This document shows positions 10,001-18,716 of a stretch of DNA of 64,000 nucleotides, piece after piece. The first letter of the stretch is position 1, and each line of letters opens with the position of its first letter. The stretch is from NCBI GenBank assembly GCA_963767645.1, contig CAVYEW010000002.1:111089-175088 (forward strand), given 5' to 3'. This DNA is from DATFDN01 sp963767645. Its GTDB lineage: Bacteria; Pseudomonadota; Alphaproteobacteria; Acetobacterales; Acetobacteraceae. The notes beneath the pieces are model-generated. The model saw nothing but the letters and a program-made list of their open reading frames with translations, was not told the origin of the DNA and did no database searches. Both the position numbers and the translations under genes were made by a program.

Positions 10001-10499
10001 CGGCGAGCATGTCCTCGCGGGCCGCGTGCAGCGCGTCCCCGGCCTCGACCTCGTCAGCGACCGAGAAATGCGGGGAGAGCGAGGCCTCCAGCGGAAACCG
10101 CCGCAGCAGGCTTTGGCAGAACGCATGGATGGTGCCGATCCGCATTCCACCCGGCAAATCGAGCACCGTCGCAAATAGTGCCCGCGCCCTGAGCCGCGCC
10201 TCCTCGGTGGGCGTCACCGTCAGTGCCTGCAGGTCTGCACTCAGCGCCCGGTCGTCGAGCGCGACCCAACGGCCCAGGGTGCGCTGCAGGCGCACCGCCA
10301 TCTCGGCCGCCGCGGCCTTGGTGAAGGTCAGGCACTGGATGCGCTCCGGCCGCGCGCCGCCGAGCATCAGCCGCAGCAGCCGATCAGTCAGCAGCTTGGT
10401 CTTGCCCGAGCCGGCGGAGGCGCCGACGAAAGCCGAGAAATCCGGGTCGGAGCCCTGGCGTTGCGCCGCGTTGGCGCGGTCACGGGCGAGCTGGCTCAC
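7023..10499 (-). CDS. addA: AddA helicase-nuclease subunit
   Basis: An 1158-residue UvrD/RecB-type helicase with a C-terminal nuclease, normal for alphaproteobacterial AddA. Walker A is GASAGSGKT (residues 26-34); motif II is LLLDEVQDTSP (about residue 400). The RecB-like nuclease at the C-terminus reads GVVDRL...VADYKSN...YLRQMAAYR. With AddB it forms the RecBCD-like enzyme that resects double-strand breaks for RecA loading. I chose the GTG at 10499, which overlaps the addB stop in GTGA; a much longer open frame upstream lies antiparallel inside addB and is not the gene. Confidence 0.93.
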   Translation of the reverse strand: MSQLARDRANAAQRQGSDPDFSAFVGASAGSGKTKLLTDRLLRLMLGGARPERIQCLTFTKAAAAEMAVRLQRTLGRWVALDDRALSADLQALTVTPTEEARLRARALFATVLDLPGGMRIGTIHAFCQSLLRRFPLEASLSPHFSVADEVEAGDALHAAREDMLAGAHEDEMRAALSRMAGLASAGQFHLLTATLLQDHERLAKLRTLGDGLPAAQRRALGVVHARLEELLAAAVTWEEADILRKAATAIAAKASDGCRAKAERILDWLGRDAEARCASWPAWRKEFLTAKGEPCAAKTFVNDKLAAVSPELREAMLAEARRVAAVEDARRGCEMAAVSHALLTLAAPVLEGYARRKDAAGLLDYEDLIGRSSALLVDPGAAWVLYKLDGGLDHLLLDEVQDTSPAQWRIAHALTAEFFAGEGAVQAPRTVFAVGDRKQSIFSFQGANAEEFDRARAALGARVKDAGGRWAEPSLNVSFRSVTPVLELVDAVFANPAAAVGVCEPGSLRHESDRAGQAGSVELWPLAPRPPAPELPAWSVPERNQGLKSAPQVLAEALAEWVAAQTDGSVRSESRGRALRPGDVMVLVRRRNEFVRSLVRALKARGVPVAGLDRMALADQPAVQDLLALADALLLPQDDLQFACFLTSPLGDLSDDSLMALALDRRGPLWETLRARAQERPDWALAWGMFAALLARVDYASPHALLSEALGPLGGRARLFARLGAEAGEPVDELLNAALAYARLHPPSMQGFLHWLRRSGAEVKREQEAFGGTVRVMTVHGAKGLQAPLVILPDTTALPQQDSGILWAPDPETGLEVPLWAPRQELRCGAAETLRAAARSHCTAEHNRLLYVALTRAEDRLVVCGWEPRKSVPPDSWYALVQEGFAALDAESVAFPFWQGQALRYHRAQMAAPDRVEQVAEAGIAAPLPGWAGTAPSWRPVAPPVEPLRPHPLAPSRPDGVALGPVPPARSPLLARRAPGALRRGRLVHVLLQHLPDLPEAARPAAARAWLRRPGHGFTAGEAERLAAQVVALLDAPGLAPLFGPASRAEVPLSGAIEGQVVGGVVDRLAVLADAVLVADYKSNRNPPAEPAATPVMYLRQMAAYRAVLRAIFPDRPIRCLLVWTETASPVWLSDGLLDAHGLIPPAGATTWHARDS

Positions 10500-13465
10500 C
10501 CGTCCTCTCCGTCGCCGGCCGACGCCCACTCCGCCACGCGGGCGAGCTGGGCGTAATCGGAGAAGCGCGGCGCGCGGCCAGGGTGCGGTCGCGAGAGATA
10601 ACAGCGTGCCGGATCGTCGAAGGCATCGATCAGCGCGCCGAGCGCCGCCTCCGCGGCGCGGGCCGCCTCGGCCATGACGGCCGCGTCGCCCTTGAACAAT
10701 GGGCGGACCTTGCCGGGTTCGAACCCGCCGCTGATCTGCCAATAGGCAAGCTCCGCCGGTTCGCCCGCGAGCTCCGGTCCGAACGCGCCCGCCATGACCA
10801 TTGCCGCTTCGAGCGGAAGCTGCGGCGCCAGGCCGGCATCGACGTCGGCCTGACCCGGGGGTATCCCGGTCTTGTAATCCAGGATGGCAAGCCGGCCATC
10901 GGCGCGTCGCTCGATGCGGTCGGCGCGGCCGACCAGGATGAACCGCCCGCCGGGGCGCGACAGCTCCCGGGCGCCCTTCACCTCCGCAGAGACGGCGTGC
11001 AGCTGCATGGCCGGGCGCCGCTCCGCCTCGATCTCTGCGACCCAGGCGGCGATCCGCTCCAGGCGTGGCGCCCACCAATTGCCAAGGGCAGCGCGCAGGT
11101 CGAACTCGGTCATGGCGCGCAGCAGGTGATGGCGCAGTCGCGCGGGCGCCTCGTCCGGCCACGCCGCACCGATCTCCTCCAGGAACCGATGCAGCCCGGC
11201 GTGGACCAGGGAGCCGTAGTCGGCAGCGTCGGTATCTTGCTCCAGCGGAGCCAGCGCCCTCAGGCCCAGGACGTGACGCGCATGGATCGCGTAGGGGTCC
11301 CGCAGCCAGGTCTCGATCTCGGTCACGCTCAGCCGGCGCGGGCGCTTGGCGACGGGCGGGCAGGGGGAAGGGGGTGGAACCGGGCGCAGCGCGAGCGGCT
11401 GGTCCAGCGCCCGCGCCCAGGAACCGGCGGGGTGGCGGGGCAGCATCGCCGCGCGGCCCGCGAGAAACATATCTAGCCGGGTAAGCCAGCGTGCGGGCAC
11501 CGCGGGCGCGCCGTCCACCCGGCGGGGGCAGGACAGGACCACCTCCGGCGCGGCACAGACCGCGGCGGCAAAATCATGCGCCGCCTGGCTGATCGCCGCC
11601 TCCGGCGAGGGAAGGCCGATGCGGCCGCGCATCGGCCGCGACAGCCAAGGGCCGGGTTCGGCGGCGGGCGGCCAGATGCTCTCGGCCAGTCCGCCCAGCA
11701 CGAGCACCTCCGCGCTTTGCAGCCGGGCTTCCAGCAATCCCCAGATGAATACCCGAGGATGCTCCGTCCCGTCTCGCCCGCGCAGCGCGCGCCGGCTGCG
11801 GACGGCCGGGCCGCTGGCGAGCACGGCGTCGAGCAGGTTCGGCAGGACGGAACGGGGCTGGTCGGGCAGGAGCGAGGTAGCCTCCAGCATCGCGGCCAGA
11901 TGCGCCGCCAGCGCCTCCCCCTCCTCGCCGGCCCACAGCCGGGCGGGTCCCAGCTCCTGGTCGGTCGCGGCGAGACGTTCCGCGGCCTCGACGATTCCCG
12001 CAAGCGCTTCGGCCGGCGCGGCGGCAAGCGTGGCGCCGAACCGCAGCGCCGGGGCGAGGCATTGCTCGACCCGATCGAGCAGGTCGGCGGCGACCTTTCC
12101 AAGCCCCGACTGCTCCCGCGCCACGCCCCGGCGTAGGCCGGTCAGGCCGGGGAGCGGACGAGGGCCGCGCAGGCAAGCCAGCTCCAGCGTGCGCGCGCCG
12201 GACCGGCACGCCGCGGGCGACAGGCCGGCGGCGGCGAGCGGGTGCTTGAGCAGGCTCAGAAGAGACGCCGGCGCCAGTTCCTCGGCCACCACGCGGGCGA
12301 GCAGGCGCAGGAACACCGCTTGCGGCGTCTCGGCCAGCGCCTCACCGGCACTGTCGTCGGCAACGACGCCCCAGCGCAGCAGCTCGGCCGTGACCCGTGC
12401 CGCCAGCGCGCGGTCGGGCGTAACCAGCGCCGCCCGGGCGCCCGGGCTTTCGAGCGCGCCGCGCAGCACGAGTGCGATGGCGGCCGCTTCCTCCTGCTGG
12501 TCGGCCGGTTCCAGCCGGAACAGCGCGCTGACATCGACGGGCGTGCGGTCGGTCCAGTCTGCGGCGAGCGCGGCGCCGGGCAACAGGGCGCGGCTCAGCA
12601 TCGCGGGGCGCGACGGCGGAACCAGGGAGGCGGGCGCCGCCGGGAAGCTCCGCACGTCGCCGCGCGTCGCGTTCAGACCTCGCAGGAGGTCGCGCAGCCC
12701 GGCCTGCGGGTGGGACGGCTCCAATGCCTCCCATGCCGCGTCCGACAGCTCCTGGTCAAGTCCCGGCAGCACGACCGCGCCGGTCGGCAGCCGGGCGACC
12801 AGCCCGAACAGACGGGCGATCGCCGGGATCGCGGCGGTGGTGCCGGCGATCAGCACGCGATGGGTCGGCGGGTCGCGCTCCCATGCAGCGGCCTGGGCGT
12901 CGAGCAACGCCACCTGCCGCGCGGCCGGGTTCATCATCCCCTGCTCAGCGAGCCAGACCGGCCAATGCGCGGTGACGATGCGTAGGAAGGACAGGGTCTG
13001 CGCCCAATGCCGGGCGAATTCCGGATCGGCGGCGTCGGGGAGGCGGGCGGCAAGGTCGATCTCGGCGCGCTCCGCTTCGTCCATCAGCGACGCCAGCTCC
13101 TCGGCAAGCCGCCAGGCGCGGTCGGCGGTACGCGGGGCGCCCGCGCTCCCGCCCATCGCCAGGATCAGGCGCGAGAGCGCTGCCAGGCGCTGCGCCGGCT
13201 CCACCGCCGGCGGCAGGTGGAGCGCGCCGGCAAGCGCCAGCGGCGTCTCGTCCAGCGCCCCGATCGCGGCGATGCGCGGCAACAGCAGCGCCCGCCCCTC
13301 GGTGGCGCGCAGGAACGCCTCGACCAACGATCGCGTCGCGCGGCGGGTAGGCAGTAGGATCAGCCCGTCGGCTGCGGCGAGCGGGTCCTCCGCCCCGGTC
13401 GCCAGCCACTCCGCCGCGATCACGTCCAGGAACGGCAGGTGCGGCGGGATGGTGAACAGGTTCAT
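10496..13465 (-). CDS. addB: AddB nuclease subunit
   Basis: A 989-residue protein starting MNLFTIPPHLPFLDVIAAEW. The N-terminal half is an inactivated UvrD-like helicase region without a clear Walker A, which is known for alphaproteobacterial AddB. The C-terminal part carries a PD-(D/E)XK nuclease: GRADRIE...AILDYKTG...QLPLEAAM (about residues 870-920). It is the partner of AddA in double-strand break repair. Its start is 10 bp after the nucleotidyltransferase stop and its stop overlaps addA by 4 bp, indicating translational coupling. Confidence 0.92.
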   Translation of the reverse strand: MNLFTIPPHLPFLDVIAAEWLATGAEDPLAAADGLILLPTRRATRSLVEAFLRATEGRALLLPRIAAIGALDETPLALAGALHLPPAVEPAQRLAALSRLILAMGGSAGAPRTADRAWRLAEELASLMDEAERAEIDLAARLPDAADPEFARHWAQTLSFLRIVTAHWPVWLAEQGMMNPAARQVALLDAQAAAWERDPPTHRVLIAGTTAAIPAIARLFGLVARLPTGAVVLPGLDQELSDAAWEALEPSHPQAGLRDLLRGLNATRGDVRSFPAAPASLVPPSRPAMLSRALLPGAALAADWTDRTPVDVSALFRLEPADQQEEAAAIALVLRGALESPGARAALVTPDRALAARVTAELLRWGVVADDSAGEALAETPQAVFLRLLARVVAEELAPASLLSLLKHPLAAAGLSPAACRSGARTLELACLRGPRPLPGLTGLRRGVAREQSGLGKVAADLLDRVEQCLAPALRFGATLAAAPAEALAGIVEAAERLAATDQELGPARLWAGEEGEALAAHLAAMLEATSLLPDQPRSVLPNLLDAVLASGPAVRSRRALRGRDGTEHPRVFIWGLLEARLQSAEVLVLGGLAESIWPPAAEPGPWLSRPMRGRIGLPSPEAAISQAAHDFAAAVCAAPEVVLSCPRRVDGAPAVPARWLTRLDMFLAGRAAMLPRHPAGSWARALDQPLALRPVPPPSPCPPVAKRPRRLSVTEIETWLRDPYAIHARHVLGLRALAPLEQDTDAADYGSLVHAGLHRFLEEIGAAWPDEAPARLRHHLLRAMTEFDLRAALGNWWAPRLERIAAWVAEIEAERRPAMQLHAVSAEVKGARELSRPGGRFILVGRADRIERRADGRLAILDYKTGIPPGQADVDAGLAPQLPLEAAMVMAGAFGPELAGEPAELAYWQISGGFEPGKVRPLFKGDAAVMAEAARAAEAALGALIDAFDDPARCYLSRPHPGRAPRFSDYAQLARVAEWASAGDGEDG

Positions 13466-13475
13466 GTTGACGGAT

Positions 13476-14207
13476 TCATCCGGGCAGCCCAGCGTTCAGG
13501 ATCGCCTCGGCTTCAGCGAGATCGGCCGGCGTGGAGAGGTGGAACCAGGGCCCGTCATGCACCACGGCGCGGGCGCGGCCGGCCCCGATCGCGTAATCCC
13601 ATAGCAGGTTCATGCTGAACGCGCCGCCCGGCGCCTGCTGCATCAGCGCCGGCCCAACGATCTGCGCGCCGGCGTAGATGTAGGGCACCACCTCGCGCTC
13701 CTCGGGCCGGCGGAGCCGCCCCCACGGGTCGAGCGCGAAGTCGCCGCGCCCGACCTCCGCGTGCGCCTGGGCGGTGCGGTGCACCAGCAGCACGCAATCC
13801 GCCTCGCCCGCTTCCCAGACATGACGGAGCCGCGTCAGGGCAGGGCAGGGGCCATTGAGCCAGAACGAGTCGCCGTTCACCATGTAAAATGGCCCCGACC
13901 CCAGCAGATCACGTGCCGCGTGCGCCGCGCCGCCGGTTTCGAGCAGCATCGCCTCCGTCCGCACCAGCGTTGTTGGCCGAAGTCCGGCGGCGTTGCGGGC
14001 GGCGAGATGGGCTTCTATCCGCGCAGCATGCCAGTGTGCATTGACGACCGCCGTCTCGACCGAGACCTCGGCCAAGCGGTCGAGCACGTGGTCGAGCAGG
14101 GTGCGCCCGCCGAGCGGCAGCAGCGGCTTGGGCAAGTTCGCAGTCAATGGCCGCATCCGCCGCCCCAGCCCGGCGGCCAGCACCAGCGCGGTGCGCGGAA
14201 CGGTCAT
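13476..14207 (-). CDS. Sugar-phosphate nucleotidyltransferase (MurU-like)
   Basis: A 243-residue NTP_transferase-family protein. The N-terminal signature LAAGLGRRMRPLTANLPKP (about residues 10-28) binds the nucleotide; FYMVNGDSFW (about residues 109-118) supplies the metal-binding aspartate. Its length and position next to tsaE match the MurU type, which couples UTP to N-acetylmuramate 1-phosphate in cell-wall recycling, although the sugar is not certain. The ATG at 14207 overlaps the tsaE stop (ATGA). An upstream extension of 42 codons is open but lies inside tsaE. Confidence 0.85.
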   Translation of the reverse strand: MTVPRTALVLAAGLGRRMRPLTANLPKPLLPLGGRTLLDHVLDRLAEVSVETAVVNAHWHAARIEAHLAARNAAGLRPTTLVRTEAMLLETGGAAHAARDLLGSGPFYMVNGDSFWLNGPCPALTRLRHVWEAGEADCVLLVHRTAQAHAEVGRGDFALDPWGRLRRPEEREVVPYIYAGAQIVGPALMQQAPGGAFSMNLLWDYAIGAGRARAVVHDGPWFHLSTPADLAEAEAILNAGLPG

Positions 14208-14698
14208 CGGAGCACCGCGCCGAGACGATCCGGCCAACCCGTCAGCGTTGCCCGCCGTGCCTCGCCGGGGCCGAGAATAAGCCGCAACGTCAATGCCTTC
14301 TCCGGCCGCAATGCACCCAGCCGGTCGGGCCACTCCACCAGTACCAGATCGCGCGCAGTATCGTCCCAGCCGAGCTCCGCCAGCGCACCGGGCCCGTCCA
14401 GCCGCCAGAGGTCGAGGTGATGCACCGGGCCGAGCCTTGTGTCGTAGGTCTGCAGCAGGGTGAAGCTCGGGCTCGGCACCTCCAGCGCCGGATCGCCGGT
14501 CAGGGCACGTAGGAAGGCACGCGCAAATGCAGTCTTGCCGGCGCCGAGCGGGCCTTCGAGCAGGATCGCATCGCCCGGACGCGCCAGCGCCGCCACCGCG
14601 CCGGCCAGGCGCTCGGTCGCGTCAAGGTCGAGCAGATCGACGAACTCGGGCGGGCTCCAGCATTTCGGCCACTCTGCCGCAGCACCTCGCAGGCGCAC
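14204..14698 (-). CDS. tsaE: TsaE, tRNA threonylcarbamoyladenosine biosynthesis ATPase
   Basis: A 164-residue P-loop protein with Walker A GPLGAGKT at residues 49-56, the family segment SPSFTLLQTY (about 95-104), and HHLDLWRL and LVEWPDRLG further on. TsaE powers turnover of the TsaB-TsaD complex that makes t6A on ANN-decoding tRNAs. It is the first gene of the operon and is divergent from the reductase-like gene at 14744. The N-terminal 20 residues are not typical, so a start some codons later is possible. Confidence 0.9.
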   Translation of the reverse strand: MRLRGAAAEWPKCWSPPEFVDLLDLDATERLAGAVAALARPGDAILLEGPLGAGKTAFARAFLRALTGDPALEVPSPSFTLLQTYDTRLGPVHHLDLWRLDGPGALAELGWDDTARDLVLVEWPDRLGALRPEKALTLRLILGPGEARRATLTGWPDRLGAVLR

Positions 14699-14743
14699 AA
14701 CCGAATGGTTGCCCCGATCCCGGGCCGTGCCATACCGATCGGC

Positions 14744-15756
14744 ATGAGCCAGACCCTGGAAACCGACGTCGCCATCATCGGAGCCGGCCCGGTGGGCCTG
14801 TTCGCGGTGTTCGAGCTGGGAATGCTGAAGCTAAGCGCGGTGCTGATCGACGCGCTCGGCGAGGCCGGCGGGCAATGCGCCGCGCTCTATCCCGAGAAGC
14901 CGATCTACGACATTCCCGCCCATCCGGCGATCGCCGCCAGCGACCTGGTGGCGCAGCTCGAACGTCAGATCGCGCCGTTCCACGCGCCGCGCCTGCTCGG
15001 CCGCCGGGTGGAGCGCCTGGAAGGCGAGACCGGCGCCTTCATCCTTAGCACCGACCGCGGTGAGGCGGTCCGCGCCAAGGCCGTCATCATTGCCGCCGGC
15101 GCCGGCGCCTTCGGCCCCAACCGGCCGCCGCTGCCCGGTCTGGCTGGCTTCGAGGCGACGGGAGCGGTCCAGTACTACGTCCGCCGCCGCGAGGATTTTC
15201 GCGGCAAGCGGGTGGTTATCGCCGGCGGGGGGATTCGGCGGTGGACTGGGCGCTGACATTGAAGGACATCGCGCGCGTTTCCGTCGTGCATCGCCGCCCG
15301 AAGTTCCGCGCCGCTCCGGAGAACGCCGCCCGGCTCGAAGCCGCGGCGGCGCGCGGCGAGATCGAGCTGGTGATCCCGTACCAGCTCTCCGCCCTGCACG
15401 GCGAGGGCGGCATCCTGGCCGCGGTGGAGGTAGCGACCCTGAAGGGTGAGCCGCGATGTCTGCTGGCCGACGCGCTGCTCGCCTTCTTCGGCCTGTCGAC
15501 CGATCTCGGCCCGATCGCTGGCTGGGGGATCGATCTGGAGATGCACCACGTCGGGGTCGATCCCGCGACCTGCCAGACCAGCCTTCCCGGCGTGTTCGCG
15601 GTCGGCGACGTGGCGCACTACCCCGGCAAGCTCAAGCTGATCCTGCAAGGCTTCAGCGAGGCCGCGATGGCCGCGCATGCGATCCATGCGGTGGCGCGTC
15701 CCGGGCAGGCGCTGCATTTCGAGTACTCGACCACCAAGGGCGTGCCGGCCGCGTGA
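14744..15756 (+). pseudogene. Ferredoxin-NADP+ reductase (thioredoxin-reductase-like), single-base frameshift
   Basis: From the ATG at 14744 the protein reads as an FAD/NAD-dependent reductase of the TrxR-like ferredoxin-NADP reductase family: GAGPVGLF (residues 13-20), GGQCAALYPEKPIYDIP, then KRVVIAGGG. At the second nucleotide-binding site a run of six G (15227-15232) gives GGGIRR in place of the family's GGGDSAVDWAL. Inserting one G restores GDSAVDWALTLK, and the frame then runs to 15756 with GVFAVGDVAHYPGKLKLILQGF. The gene is otherwise full length (about 337 residues). Either it is a recent pseudogene or the G run is one base short in the assembly. Confidence 0.85.
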
Positions 15757-15835
15757 GCGCGAACCGCCGGCTTCGGGCGGCGTTACCGCAACGAAACACG
15801 CGCCCGGCAGTCCTTTCGGGCCAGGAGGGACATCC

Positions 15836-16399
15836 ATGCAGCCCCGAACCCTTCCGCTGATCGCGGTGCTTACCGGTATCGGCCTCGCCGCGCAGGCGCA
15901 GCCGATGCCGCCGCAGCTCACCTACGTCCAGCCGCTGTCCCGCTCGGCGGTGCAGGCGGTGCAGGACCGGCTGCACCAAGCCGGCGACTACGGCGGGGCG
16001 ATCGACGGGGCGTGGGGGCCGGACAGCGTCGTCGCGCTGCAGCGGTTCCAGCAGACGCATGGGCTGCAAGTCACCGGACAGCTCAACCAGGCGACCGTGG
16101 CCACGATGGGGCTCAACGTCGATACGCTCCTGGGCGGGCCGCCTCCGGCCGCCGTCGGACAAGCCGCCCCGGTCCCGCCCGTGGCCGCCGCCGTCAGCCC
16201 CGATCAGGTGCGCGCCGTACAGGGCCGGCTGCGGGAGATGGGCTTCTACCGCGGTCCGCGGGACGGCGTCTGGGGGCCCGAGACGCAGCAGGCGATCGCG
16301 CGCTTCCAGCAGAGCCGGGGTTTGGAGGCGAACAGCCAGCTCAACCCGGCCACTCTGGGTGCGCTAGGTTTCCAGCCGGGGCTGATGCCGGCCCGCTGA
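15836..16399 (+). CDS. Secreted protein with two peptidoglycan-binding domains
   Basis: A 187-residue protein with a signal peptide (MQPRTLPLIAVLTGIGLAAQAQ). It carries two PG_binding_1 repeats, VQAVQDRLHQAGDYGGAIDG...LQRFQQTHGLQVTG (about residues 40-78) and VRAVQGRLREMGFYRGPRDG...IARFQQSRGLEANSQ (about 124-162), joined by a proline/alanine linker. It probably binds cell-wall peptidoglycan in the periplasm; no enzymatic domain is present. A Shine-Dalgarno CCAGGAGGG lies just before the ATG at 15836. The open frame extends upstream of the ATG but without coding character. Confidence 0.85.
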   Translation: MQPRTLPLIAVLTGIGLAAQAQPMPPQLTYVQPLSRSAVQAVQDRLHQAGDYGGAIDGAWGPDSVVALQRFQQTHGLQVTGQLNQATVATMGLNVDTLLGGPPPAAVGQAAPVPPVAAAVSPDQVRAVQGRLREMGFYRGPRDGVWGPETQQAIARFQQSRGLEANSQLNPATLGALGFQPGLMPAR

Positions 16400-16401
16400 G
16401 C

Positions 16402-16425
16402 CGCGGCCCGTTGGGCTAGGCCGCG
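16402..16425. terminator. Possible bidirectional terminator stem
   Basis: CGCGGCC (16402-16408) and GGCCGCG (16419-16425) form a 7-bp stem between two convergent genes, touching the stop codon of the chemoreceptor gene. There is no T-run, so termination is only inferred from position. Confidence 0.3.
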
Positions 16426-18587
16426 CGCACGTCGGCGACGAACAGGTCCACCTCGCCGGATAGCTGCTCGGCCTGGCGGGAGAGTTCTCCGGCTGCGCTC
16501 AGAACCTGGTTCGCGGCGGCCCCGGTGTCATTGGCCGCCTGGCTGACGCTGGCGATGTTCACCGTGACCTCCCGCGTGCTCCCCGCAGTCTGCTGCACCG
16601 TGCGGGCGATCTCGGCGGTCGCGGCGCCCTGCTCCTCAACCGCCGTGGCGACCGCCGTGGCGATGGCGCTGATCTCGTCGATGATGCCGGCAATGCCCTG
16701 GATGGCGGTGACGGCTTCCTCGGTGGCCGCCTGGATCTGGCTGATCTGTGCGCCGATCTCCTCGGTCGCGCGCGCGGTCTGCTGGGCCAGGCCCTTCACC
16801 TCGGAGGCGACCACCGCGAAGCCCTTTCCCGCCTCCCCGGCGCGGGCCGCCTCGATCGTGGCGTTCAGCGCCAGCAGGTTGGTCTGTCCGGCGATGTTGG
16901 CGATGAGTTGCACCACGTCGCCGATCTTGCGGGCTCCATCCGCCAGGGCACGGACGATCGCGTCGGTCCGCGCCGCGTCCTCGGTCGCCCTGCCGGTGAC
17001 GGTCGCGGCCTGCCCCACCTGACGGCTGATCTCGGCGATGGACGCGGTGAGCTGCTCGGCGGCCGAGGCGACCGATTGCCCGCCCGCGCTCGCCTCCTCG
17101 GCCGCCGCGGCCACGGTCGCGGCCTGCTCATGGGTCTGGCCGGCTGTCGAGGACATCTCGCGCGCCGTCGCTTCCAGTTCGGTCGCCGCCGAAGCGAGCA
17201 TCCCGACCAGGCCGCCCACCTTGTCCTCGAAGCTTCGCACCAGCTTCTCGAGTTGCAGCGCGCGCTGCGCCTTGGCCTCACGCTCGCTCTCCTGCTCGGC
17301 GGCCAGCCGCTCGCGCTCGATGCCGCTCTCCCGGAACACCCGGACCGCGCGCGCCATGTCGCCGATCTCGTCGCGCCGCGCCAGGCCGGGCACTTCGGCC
17401 GCCGTGTCGCCCTCCGCCAGACGGCGCATCACGCGCTCCAGCGCGGCGATCGGACCCGAAACCCCGCGCCCGACCAACCAGCCGAGCAGGACGATGCCGA
17501 CAAGCGAGGTACCGACCACCAGGAGAATTTCGTTCCTGACCGAATTCAGCGCCGCGAACGCCTCGTTGGAAGGCACGCGCACCAGGACCGACCAACCGAG
17601 GCCCGGGTAGTCGTACGCGCCGGTACTCGCCGCGTATCCGCTTGCCTGCTCGATGTGCTTGCGCAGATGCGTCGAAAGCAGCGAGCCATGCCCGCCGTGG
17701 GCCGCGGCCTCAGCTGAGGCAACGCCGCCGGTGAGGAGATTGAGCTTGCCGATGACGCTGAAATCGCGCCAATAGCCGGCCTTCTGCTCTGGCTGCGTCG
17801 GGTCCCAGTCCACGATCACGCGGCCCGATCGGTCGAGCACGGTGAGCTCCGCGCTGGGCAGACCCTCCGCCGACAGCCGCCGGGAGAAGTCGCCGGCGAT
17901 CTGCTCCACCAGATCGAAGCCGGCGAAATTCACCCAGACGCCGATCAGCTTGCCGGCCTGGTCGCGCACCGGGGCCGCGAAGGCGATGCTGTAGCCGTCC
18001 TCGCCCGGATAGGCCTTTGCCACCAGGGGCGAGACCGCCGGCTGCTCGACTACAGTCCCGGTGAAGCCGTTGCGTCCCTCCAGGAACTGCCCCTTGAGCG
18101 CCTTGTCGAGCCACGACGCGGAGGCGAAGGACTGGCTGTACAGCCAGCCGGTCTCGATCGGCTTGCCGTGGGCATCCGCCGTGTTCACGGCGAGCACGTC
18201 GCCGCCGGGACTGACCAGCATGGCGATCTTGTAGATGCCGTAGGCCGAGACGTACTGGTTCATCACCCGCACCATCGGGTTCTGCGTCCCCGGACGGTTC
18301 CAGTTCGCCGGATCGTGCGCGGCCACGTTCATCCCGAACGCCTGGACGTCGCCGTACCGCTCGAACAGGTTGCGGTCGATAATGTCGTTGATGGCCACGG
18401 CGCTGTCGGCCATGCGCGTCATGACGACACTGCGGAAATAGGACGCCTTCGCCAGGATCGCTCCGCTGATCACCGCAGCCGGCAGGATCCCGAACGCGAG
18501 CAGCAGCCCGACGAGCTTGACGCGAAGCGTCAGCCGGCGCCGGACTCGGCCGGAGGGGTCGGGGGTTTGGTCCGGTTGGACAGACAT
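16416..18587 (-). CDS. Methyl-accepting chemotaxis protein with periplasmic Cache domain
   Basis: A 723-residue chemoreceptor. A first membrane helix (LVGLLLAFGILPAAVISGAI, about residues 26-45) is followed by a large periplasmic Cache-type sensor, a second helix (ILLVVGTSLVGIVLLGWLVG, about 349-368), a HAMP segment (ISGPIAALERVMRRLAEGDT) and a coiled-coil signalling domain. The hairpin tip reads NLLALNATIEAARAGEAGKG, the conserved CheA/CheW-binding sequence. It senses an unknown small ligand, often a carboxylate or amino acid for Cache receptors. No other chemotaxis gene is adjacent. Confidence 0.92.
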   Translation of the reverse strand: MSVQPDQTPDPSGRVRRRLTLRVKLVGLLLAFGILPAAVISGAILAKASYFRSVVMTRMADSAVAINDIIDRNLFERYGDVQAFGMNVAAHDPANWNRPGTQNPMVRVMNQYVSAYGIYKIAMLVSPGGDVLAVNTADAHGKPIETGWLYSQSFASASWLDKALKGQFLEGRNGFTGTVVEQPAVSPLVAKAYPGEDGYSIAFAAPVRDQAGKLIGVWVNFAGFDLVEQIAGDFSRRLSAEGLPSAELTVLDRSGRVIVDWDPTQPEQKAGYWRDFSVIGKLNLLTGGVASAEAAAHGGHGSLLSTHLRKHIEQASGYAASTGAYDYPGLGWSVLVRVPSNEAFAALNSVRNEILLVVGTSLVGIVLLGWLVGRGVSGPIAALERVMRRLAEGDTAAEVPGLARRDEIGDMARAVRVFRESGIERERLAAEQESEREAKAQRALQLEKLVRSFEDKVGGLVGMLASAATELEATAREMSSTAGQTHEQAATVAAAAEEASAGGQSVASAAEQLTASIAEISRQVGQAATVTGRATEDAARTDAIVRALADGARKIGDVVQLIANIAGQTNLLALNATIEAARAGEAGKGFAVVASEVKGLAQQTARATEEIGAQISQIQAATEEAVTAIQGIAGIIDEISAIATAVATAVEEQGAATAEIARTVQQTAGSTREVTVNIASVSQAANDTGAAANQVLSAAGELSRQAEQLSGEVDLFVADVRAA

Positions 18588-18675
18588 CGTGGGCTCCGAG
18601 GATGCCTGGCCACCATCTCCGAGCAGGGTGAAAAAAACGTTGCGATGCGGGCTTGAGCCGTCACGAGCGGCAGGT

Positions 18676-18713
18676 CCTCCCCTCTCCCCTTGCGGGAGAG
18701 GGTCGGGGGGAGG
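18676..18713. repeat. R1 palindromic repeat
   Basis: A single copy of the CCTCTCCCCTTGCGGGAGAGG type followed by GGGGGGAGG, located just after the phaC stop codon and before the chemoreceptor gene start. Confidence 0.75.
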
Positions 18714-18716
18714 CGG

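Noticed and set aside
7317..10178. A 953-codon open frame on the plus strand opposite addA
   Set aside because: Its protein is arginine/glutamine-rich without any motif; it is the antisense shadow of addA caused by high third-position GC.
10500..11162. N-terminal extension of addA by about 220 codons
   Set aside because: It lies antiparallel-frame inside addB; the GTG at 10499, overlapping the addB stop, gives the normal AddA start.
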